A stretch of DNA of 12,710 nt, from assembly GCA_910589095.1 (NCBI GenBank), contig CAJUSN010000070.1, positions 1 through 12,710 of the forward strand, written 5' to 3'. Position 1 is the stretch's first letter, and each line of letters begins with the position of its first letter. Made by a program: the position numbers and the translations under genes. This document shows, one piece after another, positions 1 to 6,674 of the stretch. The DNA comes from an uncultured Muribaculaceae bacterium. Lineage in GTDB: Bacteria > Bacteroidota > Bacteroidia > Bacteroidales > Muribaculaceae. The notes beneath the pieces were generated by a model. That model saw nothing but the letters and a program-made list of their open reading frames with translations. It was not told the origin of the DNA and ran no database searches.

Positions 1-1
1 T

Positions 2-256
2 GCGAAGCTTAAAGGAGTCATAAATATTAATGATCCTTCAAGCCTTTCATACTCCCGACCTGATTCTGTTTGCATCTATGGACCGGATTTTATATTGGAC
101 TGGCCTTACCTGTATTTCCCTTCAACAGGCGATAGGGTGGGGATTGTGTTGTTGAAAGGATTTGATAATCTTCTTATCTATATTTTTAAAAATCCATTTG
201 ACCCTGATGAAACCGGTTTTTCATTATATTCGGATGATGAATGGGTTGCGTGCTAA
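2..256 (+). CDS. Partial hypothetical protein, C-terminal 84 residues
   Basis: An open frame runs in from the left edge and ends at TAA 254-256, giving 84 residues with no internal stop. It has no start inside the window. The protein is rich in aromatic residues and Asp/Pro (for example ILDWPYLYFPSTGDR and NPFDPDETGFSLYSDDEW) and looks like a soluble, compact alpha/beta end domain. I do not recognise the family. The DNA is AT-rich, unlike the genes from position 1260 on. It lies 38 bases upstream of a small membrane-protein gene and about 470 bases upstream of an RHS core fragment. It could therefore be the end of an RHS-associated toxin tip or an immunity protein. That role is inferred from position and composition only. 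Confidence 0.55.
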   Translation, partial: AKLKGVININDPSSLSYSRPDSVCIYGPDFILDWPYLYFPSTGDRVGIVLLKGFDNLLIYIFKNPFDPDETGFSLYSDDEWVAC

Positions 257-294
257 TTTTAAGTTCATGATATGCTAATAAACTGTATGCCAAA

Positions 295-585
295 ATGGAA
301 CAAGATGATTATATCGTAATACTAATTCTTAGGTTTGCAATACTATTTGGTCTTGGTGGTATTTTAGGATTTATTATATCTGAAGCCGTAATTCCTGTCC
401 CGAAATATGGAGACAAATTTGAGCTTTTTTTAGATTTTTTATATTTGTATATCGTTCCGTTTTGCACGTTCAATGCCTTTATAATGTATCTGAAAAGGGT
501 AAATATTGATGGCTTTATAAAAAACGATATGCTTTTCTATTGGGAATTATACTATTTTTCTCCGGTGATGCTGTTTGTCGGATAA
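295..585 (+). CDS. Small hydrophobic membrane protein, probably frame-broken
   Basis: This frame gives 96 residues from ATG 295 to TAA 583-585. Two clear membrane segments are visible, at about residues 7-29 (IVILILRFAILFGLGGILGF) and 43-65 (FELFLDFLYLYIVPFCTFNAF), followed by a basic stretch (YLKRVN) and a third hydrophobic stretch. The family is not recognised. The gene is AT-rich. The frame directly behind it (to TGA 717-719) is open and encodes another convincing membrane helix ending in basic residues, so the 96-residue product is probably a truncated form of a protein of about 141 residues. The break is most simply placed in the A-run at 519-524. By position next to an RHS fragment it could be a membrane-bound immunity protein, which is inference. 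Confidence 0.5.
   Translation: MEQDDYIVILILRFAILFGLGGILGFIISEAVIPVPKYGDKFELFLDFLYLYIVPFCTFNAFIMYLKRVNIDGFIKNDMLFYWELYYFSPVMLFVG
519..525 (+). other. A-AAA-AAC heptamer at likely frameshift point
   Basis: Six A residues followed by C are read in the incoming frame as atA AAA AAC, the phase of a classical -1 slippery heptamer (X XXY YYZ). A -1 slip here, or the loss of one A from an ancestral run of seven, joins the frame of the upstream gene to the open frame that ends at 717-719. I see no strong stem-loop directly downstream, so mutation or a sequencing error in the homopolymer is more likely than programmed frameshifting. Confidence 0.4.
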
Positions 586-719
586 ATGCACTGTGTGAAC
601 TCAATTTAATATCTACTTCATCCATAGTATTTATTTTCATGCCACTTTTTTTCGTAATATTGCTTTTGGCGCAGGGTTGGTATTTGAAAGCACGATCCAA
701 AACTAAGTTTGGCAATTGA
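526..719 (+). pseudogene. 3' remainder of the broken membrane-protein gene
   Basis: The frame with codons at 525, 528 and so on is open from 510 to TGA 717-719. After the A-run it reads KKRYAFLLGIILFFSGDAV, then INALCELNLISTSS, then a strong membrane helix (IVFIFMPLFFVILLLAQGW) ending in YLKARSKTK, a typical positive cytosolic tail. It has no good start of its own. It makes best sense as the C-terminal part of the gene starting at 295. Hydrophobicity and length support this, but no family match has been made. Confidence 0.45.
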
Positions 720-725
720 GGTTAT

Positions 726-1169
726 ATGATGAGTTCTGATTTTGCATATAACACGACGGATATATATCGTGGCATTGCGTCCGTGAGCTACGACCTGAAC
801 CAACGCCCGTGCACCATAGAGTTTACCGGAGGCGGCCGCACGGACTATCTCTACGACATGGACGGCCGCAAGCTCGGGGCGCAGCACACCATTGCCACCG
901 AGCCGCTCGCACTGGCCTCCGGAGCTGTGACGGCGCGTGATTACACGTACACCTTCACCGACTATTGCGGCAACCTCATCTACGAGGACTTCCTCCTCAC
1001 GCGCATCAACCTGCAGAACGGCTACATCTCCCTGCGCGGCGCCGACGGCTCGCCCCTCACCGAGCCTCACTACCACTTCTTCGTGCGCGACCATTTAGGC
1101 AACAACCGCGTGGACCTCGATCTCACCGCCGGCGCCGAGTTCAAGCAGATAGCCCATTGTAAATTCTAA
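726..1169 (+). pseudogene. RHS/YD-repeat protein fragment
   Basis: This frame gives 147 residues from ATG 726. From about residue 16 it matches the Bacteroidales RHS style: RGIASVSYDLNQRP, then TDYLYDMDGRKLGAQHT (a YD repeat), TDYCGNLIYED, and YHFFVRDHLGNNRVDLD. The frame leaves this pattern after AEFKQ and stops within a few codons (IAHCKF). The PFG and NPYRYNGKE-like stretch and the DPxGR core end usual for the family are missing, as is the long N-terminal repeat region. The first 45 bases are AT-rich and the rest is clearly GC-rich, so the join with the upstream AT-rich cassette lies near 770. Intact RHS proteins are thousands of residues long and deliver a C-terminal toxin. This piece has no signal peptide or toxin domain and is best read as a leftover core fragment. 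Confidence 0.7.
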
Positions 1170-1210
1170 AATAGGGGAGGGGAGTGTGGGGCCGTGTCAA
1201 GTTTTTTCGC

Positions 1211-1218
1211 TAACTTTG
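1211..1218 (+). promoter_or_regulatory. Bacteroidetes-type -7 box (TAACTTTG) of the purC unit
   Basis: TAACTTTG fits the Bacteroidetes -7 consensus TAnnTTTG and lies 41 bases before the purC ATG, giving a short leader. No convincing TTTG -33 box is seen at the expected distance upstream, so the call rests on the -7 box and position. It would drive purC, menG and pepO. Confidence 0.5.
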
Positions 1219-1259
1219 CCGTTGATTTACATAATTCTACTAATTTCACTCTTACAGCA

Positions 1260-2213
1260 ATGGCAAAAGCATTGGTGAATACCGATTTCAATTTCCCGGG
1301 TCAAACCCAAGTTTATCATGGCAAAGTGCGCGATGTCTACTCCATCGGTGATGACACTCTGGTGATGATTGCCACCGACCGCATCTCGGCTTTCGACGTT
1401 GTGCTCCCCGAAGGAATTCCTTACAAGGGGCAGGTGCTCAATCAGATAGCAGAATACTTCCTTGACGCCACTTCCGACATTGTGCCCAACTGGAAACTTG
1501 CAACTCCTGATCCTATGGTGTCGGTTGGAATCCGCTGCGAAGGATTCCGCGTGGAAATGATTATCCGTGGCTATCTCACCGGTAGCGCTTGGCGTGAATA
1601 TAAAGCCGGTTGCCGCGAACTCTGCGGGGTCAAACTCCCCGAGGGCATGCGTGAAAACCAGGCTTTCCCCGAACCAATCATCACTCCCACCACCAAAGCC
1701 GATGCAGGACATGATGAAAACATTTCCAAAGAGGAAATTATAGCTCAAGGCATTGTAAGTGCCGAGGATTACGAACAGATGGAAGCCTACACCCGCAAGC
1801 TTTTCGCTCGTGGACAGCAGATGGCTGCTGAGAAAGGTCTCATCCTCGTGGACACAAAATATGAATTCGGCAAGCATGACGGCAAAGTGTATCTCATCGA
1901 TGAAATCCACACCCCCGATTCTTCCCGCTACTTCTACGCCGACGGCTATGAGGAACGCTTTGAAAAAGGCGAGCCGCAGCGTCAGCTCAGCAAAGAGTTC
2001 GTGCGTCAGTGGCTCATTGAAAACGGCTTCATGGGTCAGCCCGGCCAAAAGGTGCCCGAAATGACTCCCGAAATCGTGAAATCCATCTCTGACCGCTACA
2101 TCGAGCTCTTCGAGCATGTTACCGGACAGCCATTTGTGAAAGCTCCCGATGAAAATCTGAAAGATCGCATTGCTGTCAATGTACTTGACTGCCTGCAATC
2201 CCTTTCACGTTAA
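1260..2213 (+). CDS. purC: Phosphoribosylaminoimidazole-succinocarboxamide synthase (SAICAR synthetase)
   Basis: PurC (EC 6.3.2.6) joins aspartate to CAIR with ATP to make SAICAR in cytosolic purine synthesis. The protein has 317 residues from ATG 1260, close to the length I recall for Bacteroides PurC. Visible motifs are YHGKVRDVY (about 19-27) at the nucleotide-binding N-terminal lobe, ATDRISAFDV, the EPIITPTTKAD stretch, LVDTKYEFGK (SAICAR synthetase signature) and DEIHTPDSSRYF. An upstream in-frame ATG at 1194 would add 22 residues unlike the family and would lie before the promoter box, so 1260 is preferred. The gene starts the purC-menG-pepO unit, and menG begins about 16 bases after its stop. 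Confidence 0.95.
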   Translation: MAKALVNTDFNFPGQTQVYHGKVRDVYSIGDDTLVMIATDRISAFDVVLPEGIPYKGQVLNQIAEYFLDATSDIVPNWKLATPDPMVSVGIRCEGFRVEMIIRGYLTGSAWREYKAGCRELCGVKLPEGMRENQAFPEPIITPTTKADAGHDENISKEEIIAQGIVSAEDYEQMEAYTRKLFARGQQMAAEKGLILVDTKYEFGKHDGKVYLIDEIHTPDSSRYFYADGYEERFEKGEPQRQLSKEFVRQWLIENGFMGQPGQKVPEMTPEIVKSISDRYIELFEHVTGQPFVKAPDENLKDRIAVNVLDCLQSLSR

Positions 2214-2229
2214 TAACGCACGCTGCCCC

Positions 2230-2988
2230 TTGGATTGCGAAAAAATCACACCTTACGGTGATCGCGCGCGCTCCAAAACCGAGCAGGTGGAGGAGATGTT
2301 CGACAACATAGCCCCGGCTTACGACTTCATGAACCGGGCCATGTCGTTCGGACTTCACCGCTATTGGCTTCGTCGCGCGCTGACGGCTATCCGTCGATAC
2401 GCGCCGTCAACGCCCTGGCTTGACATAGCCACCGGAACGGCCGATGTGGCCATCAGCCTTGCGCGACTCGACTCCGAGGTGCATATCACCGGAATCGACC
2501 TTTCTGAAGGAATGTTGGCCCGCGGACGAGAAAAGGTGGAAAAAGCCGGACTGGCTGACCGCATAACGCTTAGCCAAGCCGACTGCCTGCAGCTCCCTTT
2601 CGCCGATGCGTCAATGGGATTGGTAACCGTAGCCTATGGTGTGCGTAACTTCCAGCAACTCAGCGCCGGCATAGCCGAAATGGCGAGGGTTCTCCGCCCC
2701 GGCGGAATGCTTGCAGTCATAGAGCTCTCCACCCCCAGCTCCCCTTTGGTTCGACCCCTCTATAATATCTACACCCGCCATATCATCCCATTCATGGGCC
2801 GATTGGCATCCAAAGATGTGCGGGCCTACAGCTATCTGCCGGAATCCATCGCCGCCGTTCCGCAAGCAAGCTCAATGACGGCACTCTTAGAGGAGGCCGG
2901 CCTTGTCCGTGCTTCATTCCGCCCTATGACGTTCGGCTCCTGCACACTCTACACAGCTTACAAACCTAAACATTTAGTACAAATATAG
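2230..2988 (+). CDS. menG: Demethylmenaquinone methyltransferase (MenG/UbiE)
   Basis: This SAM-dependent enzyme (EC 2.1.1.163) C-methylates demethylmenaquinone to menaquinone, the quinone used in anaerobic respiration by Bacteroidales. It has 252 residues from TTG 2230. Visible motifs are FDNIAPAYDFMNRAMSFG (about 24-41), the SAM-binding glycine loop WLDIATGTADVA (63-74), the acidic ribose contact region GIDLSEGML (88-96), ADCLQLPF (117-124), the UbiE signature AYGVRNF (135-141), RVLRPGGMLAVIE, and AYSYLPESI near the end. ATGs at 2170 and 2179 also fit the frame but lie inside purC and add about 20 residues of non-family sequence. TTG 2230, after the purC stop, places CEKITPYG at the N-terminus as in relatives. 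The stop is 2 bases before pepO, implying co-transcription. Confidence 0.92.
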   Translation: MDCEKITPYGDRARSKTEQVEEMFDNIAPAYDFMNRAMSFGLHRYWLRRALTAIRRYAPSTPWLDIATGTADVAISLARLDSEVHITGIDLSEGMLARGREKVEKAGLADRITLSQADCLQLPFADASMGLVTVAYGVRNFQQLSAGIAEMARVLRPGGMLAVIELSTPSSPLVRPLYNIYTRHIIPFMGRLASKDVRAYSYLPESIAAVPQASSMTALLEEAGLVRASFRPMTFGSCTLYTAYKPKHLVQI

Positions 2989-2990
2989 TC

Positions 2991-5027
2991 ATGAACATCT
3001 CCAAAATCGTTCTTGTCATGGCAGTGTCGCTTTCAGCTACAGCCATTTCGGCTCAAGAACACCTCAAGAGTCTGGACGCCAATCAGATTGACGCTTCAAT
3101 CCCTGCCGGCACCGACTTCTACCACCACGTTAACTCAAAATGGCAGAAGGCCAATCCCCTTACCCCTGAACACTCTCGCTACGGCAAGTTCAATGTGCTC
3201 TCCGACTCATCCGAGCAGCGCGTGAAAAACATTGTGCTCGGGCTCGCCGCAACTAATCCCCAGCCCGGAACTGTGGCCTTCAAAGTCTCCACAATCTACA
3301 ATCAGGCAATGGACTCCGTGCGCCGCAACCGCGAAGGAGCTGCTCCCATCCAGGCCGACCTCAAAAAGATTGAAAACACTCCCCACGAAGGAATGGAGGA
3401 CCTCTTCCTCTGGATGCACGGCAACTACGCAAGCCCCTTCTTCCAGGCAGGTCCCATGGAGGACCTCGCCAACTCCAACGTTTACGCCATGTATGTGAGC
3501 GGTGGTGGAATCGGACTCGGCGACCGCGACTACTATCTGCAGAACGATAAGCGCAATAAAGAAGTGCGCGAAGCCTATCAGAAGCTCATCGTCAAGCAGA
3601 TGATGAACGCTGGCTACAAGAAAAAAGACGCTCAGCGCATCATGAAAAATGTGATGAAGATCGAAACTGCCATCGCCGACTCCACATGGACTCGCGAGGA
3701 AAGCCGAAACATCCCCGCAATGTACAATCCCCGCACATTCGCTCAGCTAAAGGAGATGTATCCCGCCATCAACTGGGACCGCTTCTTCATCGAAACCATG
3801 GGCATACCCTCGCCTGAATCGGTTATCGTAACTGAAATCAAAACCGTCAAGAAAGCCAATGACCTCATGGCCTCTCTGACCGACCGCGAAATCAAAGACT
3901 ACTATCTTTGGAAATATGTGGCCCAGGCAGCCGGCGCTCTAAGTGACGACTTCGCCAATGCTTCATTCGATTTCAGCAAGGTCATGAGCGGAGTGCAGCA
4001 GCAGCGTCCCCGTTGGAAACGTGCCCTCGGTGCCACCGAAGGTGCTATGGGCGAAGCCGTAGGCCAGCTCTACGTTGAAAAATACTTCCCCCAGTCGTCC
4101 AAGGAATATATGATCGGCCTTGTGGAAAATCTCCGCACCGCCCTAGGCAAACACATCATCAATCTTCCCTGGATGAGCGACGAAACCAAGCTCAATGCCA
4201 TCAAGAAGCTCAACGCCTTCACTGTAAAGATCGGCTACCCTGACAAGTGGAAAGACTATTCCACTATGGAAATCGATCCCAACCTTTCTTACTACGAAAA
4301 CATGCACAACGTGGGCATGTGGCATCAGAAAGAAACCTACAGCAAATGGGGCAAACCCGTTGACCGCACCGAATGGGGCATGACTCCTCAGACCGTCAAC
4401 GCCTATTACAACCCCATGGCAAACGAAATCGTCTTCCCCGCTGCAATCCTCCAGGCTCCCTTCTTCGATCCCGAAGCTTCAGATGCCGAAAACTACGGAG
4501 GTATCGGCGTGGTGATCGGCCACGAAATGACTCACGGCTTTGACGACCAGGGTCGCAACTTCGACGCCGATGGTAACATGGTCAACTGGTGGACCGAGGA
4601 CGACGCCAAGAAATTCGAAGAATTCACCAAGGGCCTCGGTGCTCAGTTCGACGAAGTGGAAGTGCTCCCCGGCCTCCACGCCAACGGCGCTTACACCATG
4701 GGCGAAAACATCGCCGACCAGGGTGGCCTCCGCGTTGCAATGACCGCCTTCCTTGATTCTCAGAAAAAGAAAGGTGTTGATGTTGAAACTGAAACCATTG
4801 ACGGATTCACCCCCTTCCAGGTATTCTACCTCAACTATGCCAACCTTTGGGGTCAGAACATCCGCGATGAAGAGATTCGTGCCCTCACTTCCGGCGACGT
4901 TCACTCACTCGGTGAAAACCGCGTCAACGTTACCCTCCGCAATCTCGCTCCCTTCTTCAAGGCTTTCAACATCACTGAAGGTCAGCCCATGTTCCGTCCC
5001 GAAACTGAACGCGTGGTAATCTGGTAA
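2991..5027 (+). CDS. pepO: Secreted M13 family zinc metallopeptidase (PepO/neprilysin-like)
   Basis: This 678-residue M13 endopeptidase is expected to cut peptides in the periplasm or at the cell surface. A signal peptide is clear (MNISKIVLVMAVSLSATAISAQ, cut near residue 21). The zinc site is HEMTH (His511, Glu512, His515) with the third ligand Glu572 and Asp576 in ENIAD. Substrate-binding Asn470-Ala471 (NAYYNP) and His638/Arg644 (HSLGENR) sit at the same spacing from the zinc site as in neprilysin. The protein appears to contain no cysteine, and its C-terminus is RVVIW where animal relatives have the CxxW form. It is full length, starts 2 bases after menG and is followed by a strong hairpin. 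C-ending codons dominate, which suggests high expression. Confidence 0.93.
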   Translation: MNISKIVLVMAVSLSATAISAQEHLKSLDANQIDASIPAGTDFYHHVNSKWQKANPLTPEHSRYGKFNVLSDSSEQRVKNIVLGLAATNPQPGTVAFKVSTIYNQAMDSVRRNREGAAPIQADLKKIENTPHEGMEDLFLWMHGNYASPFFQAGPMEDLANSNVYAMYVSGGGIGLGDRDYYLQNDKRNKEVREAYQKLIVKQMMNAGYKKKDAQRIMKNVMKIETAIADSTWTREESRNIPAMYNPRTFAQLKEMYPAINWDRFFIETMGIPSPESVIVTEIKTVKKANDLMASLTDREIKDYYLWKYVAQAAGALSDDFANASFDFSKVMSGVQQQRPRWKRALGATEGAMGEAVGQLYVEKYFPQSSKEYMIGLVENLRTALGKHIINLPWMSDETKLNAIKKLNAFTVKIGYPDKWKDYSTMEIDPNLSYYENMHNVGMWHQKETYSKWGKPVDRTEWGMTPQTVNAYYNPMANEIVFPAAILQAPFFDPEASDAENYGGIGVVIGHEMTHGFDDQGRNFDADGNMVNWWTEDDAKKFEEFTKGLGAQFDEVEVLPGLHANGAYTMGENIADQGGLRVAMTAFLDSQKKKGVDVETETIDGFTPFQVFYLNYANLWGQNIRDEEIRALTSGDVHSLGENRVNVTLRNLAPFFKAFNITEGQPMFRPETERVVIW

Positions 5028-5062
5028 GCCACATCCACGCAGTTCCTCAACTCATAATCAAG

Positions 5063-5094
5063 GCGGTGTGTCAAAAATTCGTTTGACACACCGC
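5063..5094 (+). terminator. Perfect 13-bp hairpin terminator after pepO
   Basis: GCGGTGTGTCAAA (5063-5075) and TTTGACACACCGC (5082-5094) are exact inverted repeats around a 6-base loop. The hairpin starts 35 bases after the pepO stop. The T-tract after it is weak (TGTTGTATT), so termination may be imperfect. It separates the purC-menG-pepO unit from the efflux operon. Confidence 0.75.
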
Positions 5095-5182
5095 TGTTGT
5101 ATTCCCTGTTCATGTTTATTAAATCACCTCAATTGATGAAACAGGGGTTAAAAGTGATAAAAATGAGGCAAGAAGTCGCATT

Positions 5183-5200
5183 TTATGATAAATATCATAA
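5183..5200. promoter_or_regulatory. 18-bp palindromic operator candidate
   Basis: TTATGATA-AA-TATCATAA is a perfect 8-bp inverted repeat with a 2-base centre. It ends 20 bases upstream of the TAATTTTG box, so it covers the region where a -33 box would lie. This suits a dimeric regulator of the efflux operon. No regulator gene lies in the window, so the binding protein is unknown. Confidence 0.45.
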
Positions 5201-5220
5201 TCCATGCCATCGTTTGTGAG

Positions 5221-5228
5221 TAATTTTG
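5221..5228 (+). promoter_or_regulatory. Candidate -7 box (TAATTTTG) of the efflux operon
   Basis: TAATTTTG is an exact fit to TAnnTTTG. The expected TTTG -33 box is missing at the right distance; that region is occupied by the 18-bp palindrome. Transcription from here would give a leader of about 125-135 bases before the adaptor start. Confidence 0.4.
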
Positions 5229-5361
5229 CAACTGATTTAGACCAACCATCCAAAGTCTCTTATTTACACTTCTTCCCGGATACATTTTGATAGCACGGGT
5301 AATAGATTTCAATAGGACAATACAACATAGGATAATAAATAATAGGTAAGAAAACAGAATA

Positions 5362-6606
5362 ATGACAACACGAAAAAACATGAAAAGAAACGTGCTGAAA
5401 TCAGCGTCGGCTCTCGCCTTTGGCGCTGTAATGACTATGACTGTTGCATCCTGTGGCTCCGGCCAGCAGCAGCAACAGATGCCTGACCCCTCCATCGCAG
5501 TGATGCAGGTAAATGCTTCAAACGCTTATAACTCTTCCGACTATCCTGCCCTCATCAAAGGTAAGACCGACATTGAAATCCGTCCGCAGGTTTCAGGATT
5601 CATCACCAAAGTGCATGTTGATGAAGGTCAGCATGTAACAAAAGGACAGGTCCTCTTCACCATCGACCAGGTTCAATTCGAAGCTGCAGTGCGCCAGGCC
5701 GAAGCTGCCGTTGCACAGGCTCAGGCTGCCGTCAACTCCGCTAAAACAAGCGTGTCAACCGCGCAGATGACTGCCGACACCAAGCGTAATCTTCTCAACA
5801 AGAATATTATCAGCCAGTTTGAATATCAAGTTGCCGACAACGACCTACAGAACGCAAAAGCAGGTCTTGCGCAGGCTCAAGCCTCTCTCGCAACTGCCCA
5901 GCAGCAGGTAACCATTGCGAAGAAAAATTTGGGCTACACCGTAGTAACCGCCCCCAGCGACGGCGTGGTTGGTTCAATCCCCAACCGTGAAGGCTCCCTC
6001 GCTTCCCCCTCTTCCGCCCAGCCTCTGACCACGATCTCTGACAACTCTGAGATCTACGCCTACTTCTCTCTCACCGAAAAAGACCTCCTCGAGATGACCG
6101 ATGGCGGACAGCGCTCTCTGGCTCAGGCTATTGAATCCATGCCCGAAGTGACACTTACTCTTGCCAACGGCACTGAATACCCCATGAAGGGTAAAGTTGC
6201 CACTGTCAACGGTCTCATCGACACTTCAACAGGTGCTGCAAGCGTACGTGCCCTCTTCAGCAACCCCAGCGGAATGCTCCGTAGCGGTAGCACAGGCACC
6301 ATCTCAATCCCCGTCAACGAATCCAACGCACTCGTGATTCCTCAGAAGGCAACCTTCGAGGTGCAGGATCGTCGGTTCGTTTATCTTGTCAACGACAGCA
6401 ACAAAGTCGTAAGCCAGCCCATCACCGTTATGGAAATCTCCGACGGTCAGAACTTCGTTGTCACCTCCGGTCTTAAGGTTGGCGACCGCGTTGCCATTGA
6501 AGGCGTAGGCTCCAAGCTCAAGGACGGCATGAAAATCAACCCCGTTGATGCCGCTTCTCAGCCTCAGCGTGCCGCTGCAGCTCCCCAGCAGGCTGCTGCA
6601 AAGTAA
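5362..6606 (+). CDS. RND efflux periplasmic adaptor lipoprotein (AcrA/MexA-like)
   Basis: This is the membrane-fusion protein that links the RND pump to the outer-membrane channel. It has 414 residues. The lipoprotein signal ends in the lipobox VASC with the acylated Cys at 31, followed by a Gln-rich linker. Two lipoyl-like halves flank a coiled-coil hairpin: IEIRPQVSGFITKVHVDEG (71 on), an Ala/Gln-rich hairpin (about 103-187), then LGYTVVTAPSDGVVG (190 on). A beta-barrel domain (about 226-310) and a membrane-proximal domain follow, ending in an Ala/Gln/Pro tail. ATG 5380 (six residues shorter) is equally possible and gives a tighter signal peptide; neither start has a strong ribosome site. 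It is the first gene of the efflux operon, 68 bases before the transporter gene. Confidence 0.92.
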   Translation: MTTRKNMKRNVLKSASALAFGAVMTMTVASCGSGQQQQQMPDPSIAVMQVNASNAYNSSDYPALIKGKTDIEIRPQVSGFITKVHVDEGQHVTKGQVLFTIDQVQFEAAVRQAEAAVAQAQAAVNSAKTSVSTAQMTADTKRNLLNKNIISQFEYQVADNDLQNAKAGLAQAQASLATAQQQVTIAKKNLGYTVVTAPSDGVVGSIPNREGSLASPSSAQPLTTISDNSEIYAYFSLTEKDLLEMTDGGQRSLAQAIESMPEVTLTLANGTEYPMKGKVATVNGLIDTSTGAASVRALFSNPSGMLRSGSTGTISIPVNESNALVIPQKATFEVQDRRFVYLVNDSNKVVSQPITVMEISDGQNFVVTSGLKVGDRVAIEGVGSKLKDGMKINPVDAASQPQRAAAAPQQAAAK

Positions 6607-6674
6607 TAACCCTTCATTACGCCTCACTTTTTTTCGACAATCAATTAACACTTTCATCTTGAAGTGATTCAACT

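Larger units (their letters stand above)
5028..5361. other. Intergenic control region between pepO and the efflux operon
   Basis: This 334-base stretch holds the pepO terminator, an imperfect 10-bp inverted repeat (5104-5113 with 5136-5146, including CCCTGTT/AACAGGG), a TCAATTGA palindrome (5129-5136), an 18-bp palindrome (5183-5200), and a TAATTTTG promoter box (5221-5228). An AT-rich leader of about 130 bases runs into the adaptor gene. No gene is supported here. A minus-strand frame overlapping it starts inside the adaptor gene and has no family features. Confidence 0.6.

Noticed and set aside
704..711. TAAGTTTG box with TTTG at 683-686, possible promoter of the RHS fragment
   Set aside because: It fits TAnnTTTG, but the 17-base gap is short. 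It lies inside the broken membrane-protein frame and would leave almost no leader before 726.
618..1094. 158-residue minus-strand frame opposite the RHS fragment
   Set aside because: It is a product of high GC in the opposite strand; the plus frame carries recognisable YD-repeat motifs.
1227..2198. 323-residue minus-strand frame opposite purC
   Set aside because: It is the mirror of a strongly coding gene and encodes low-quality His/Phe-rich sequence with no family features; purC is certain.
5148..5495. 115-residue minus-strand frame over the efflux promoter region
   Set aside because: It begins inside the adaptor signal peptide region and shows no domain; the plus-strand lipoprotein gene is clear.
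6607..6674. Possible internal terminator between adaptor and transporter genes
   Set aside because: A T-run (TTTTTTT) and a weak CACTT/AAGTG stem are present, but the T-run precedes the stem and the stem is only 5 bp; the genes are best read as one operon.
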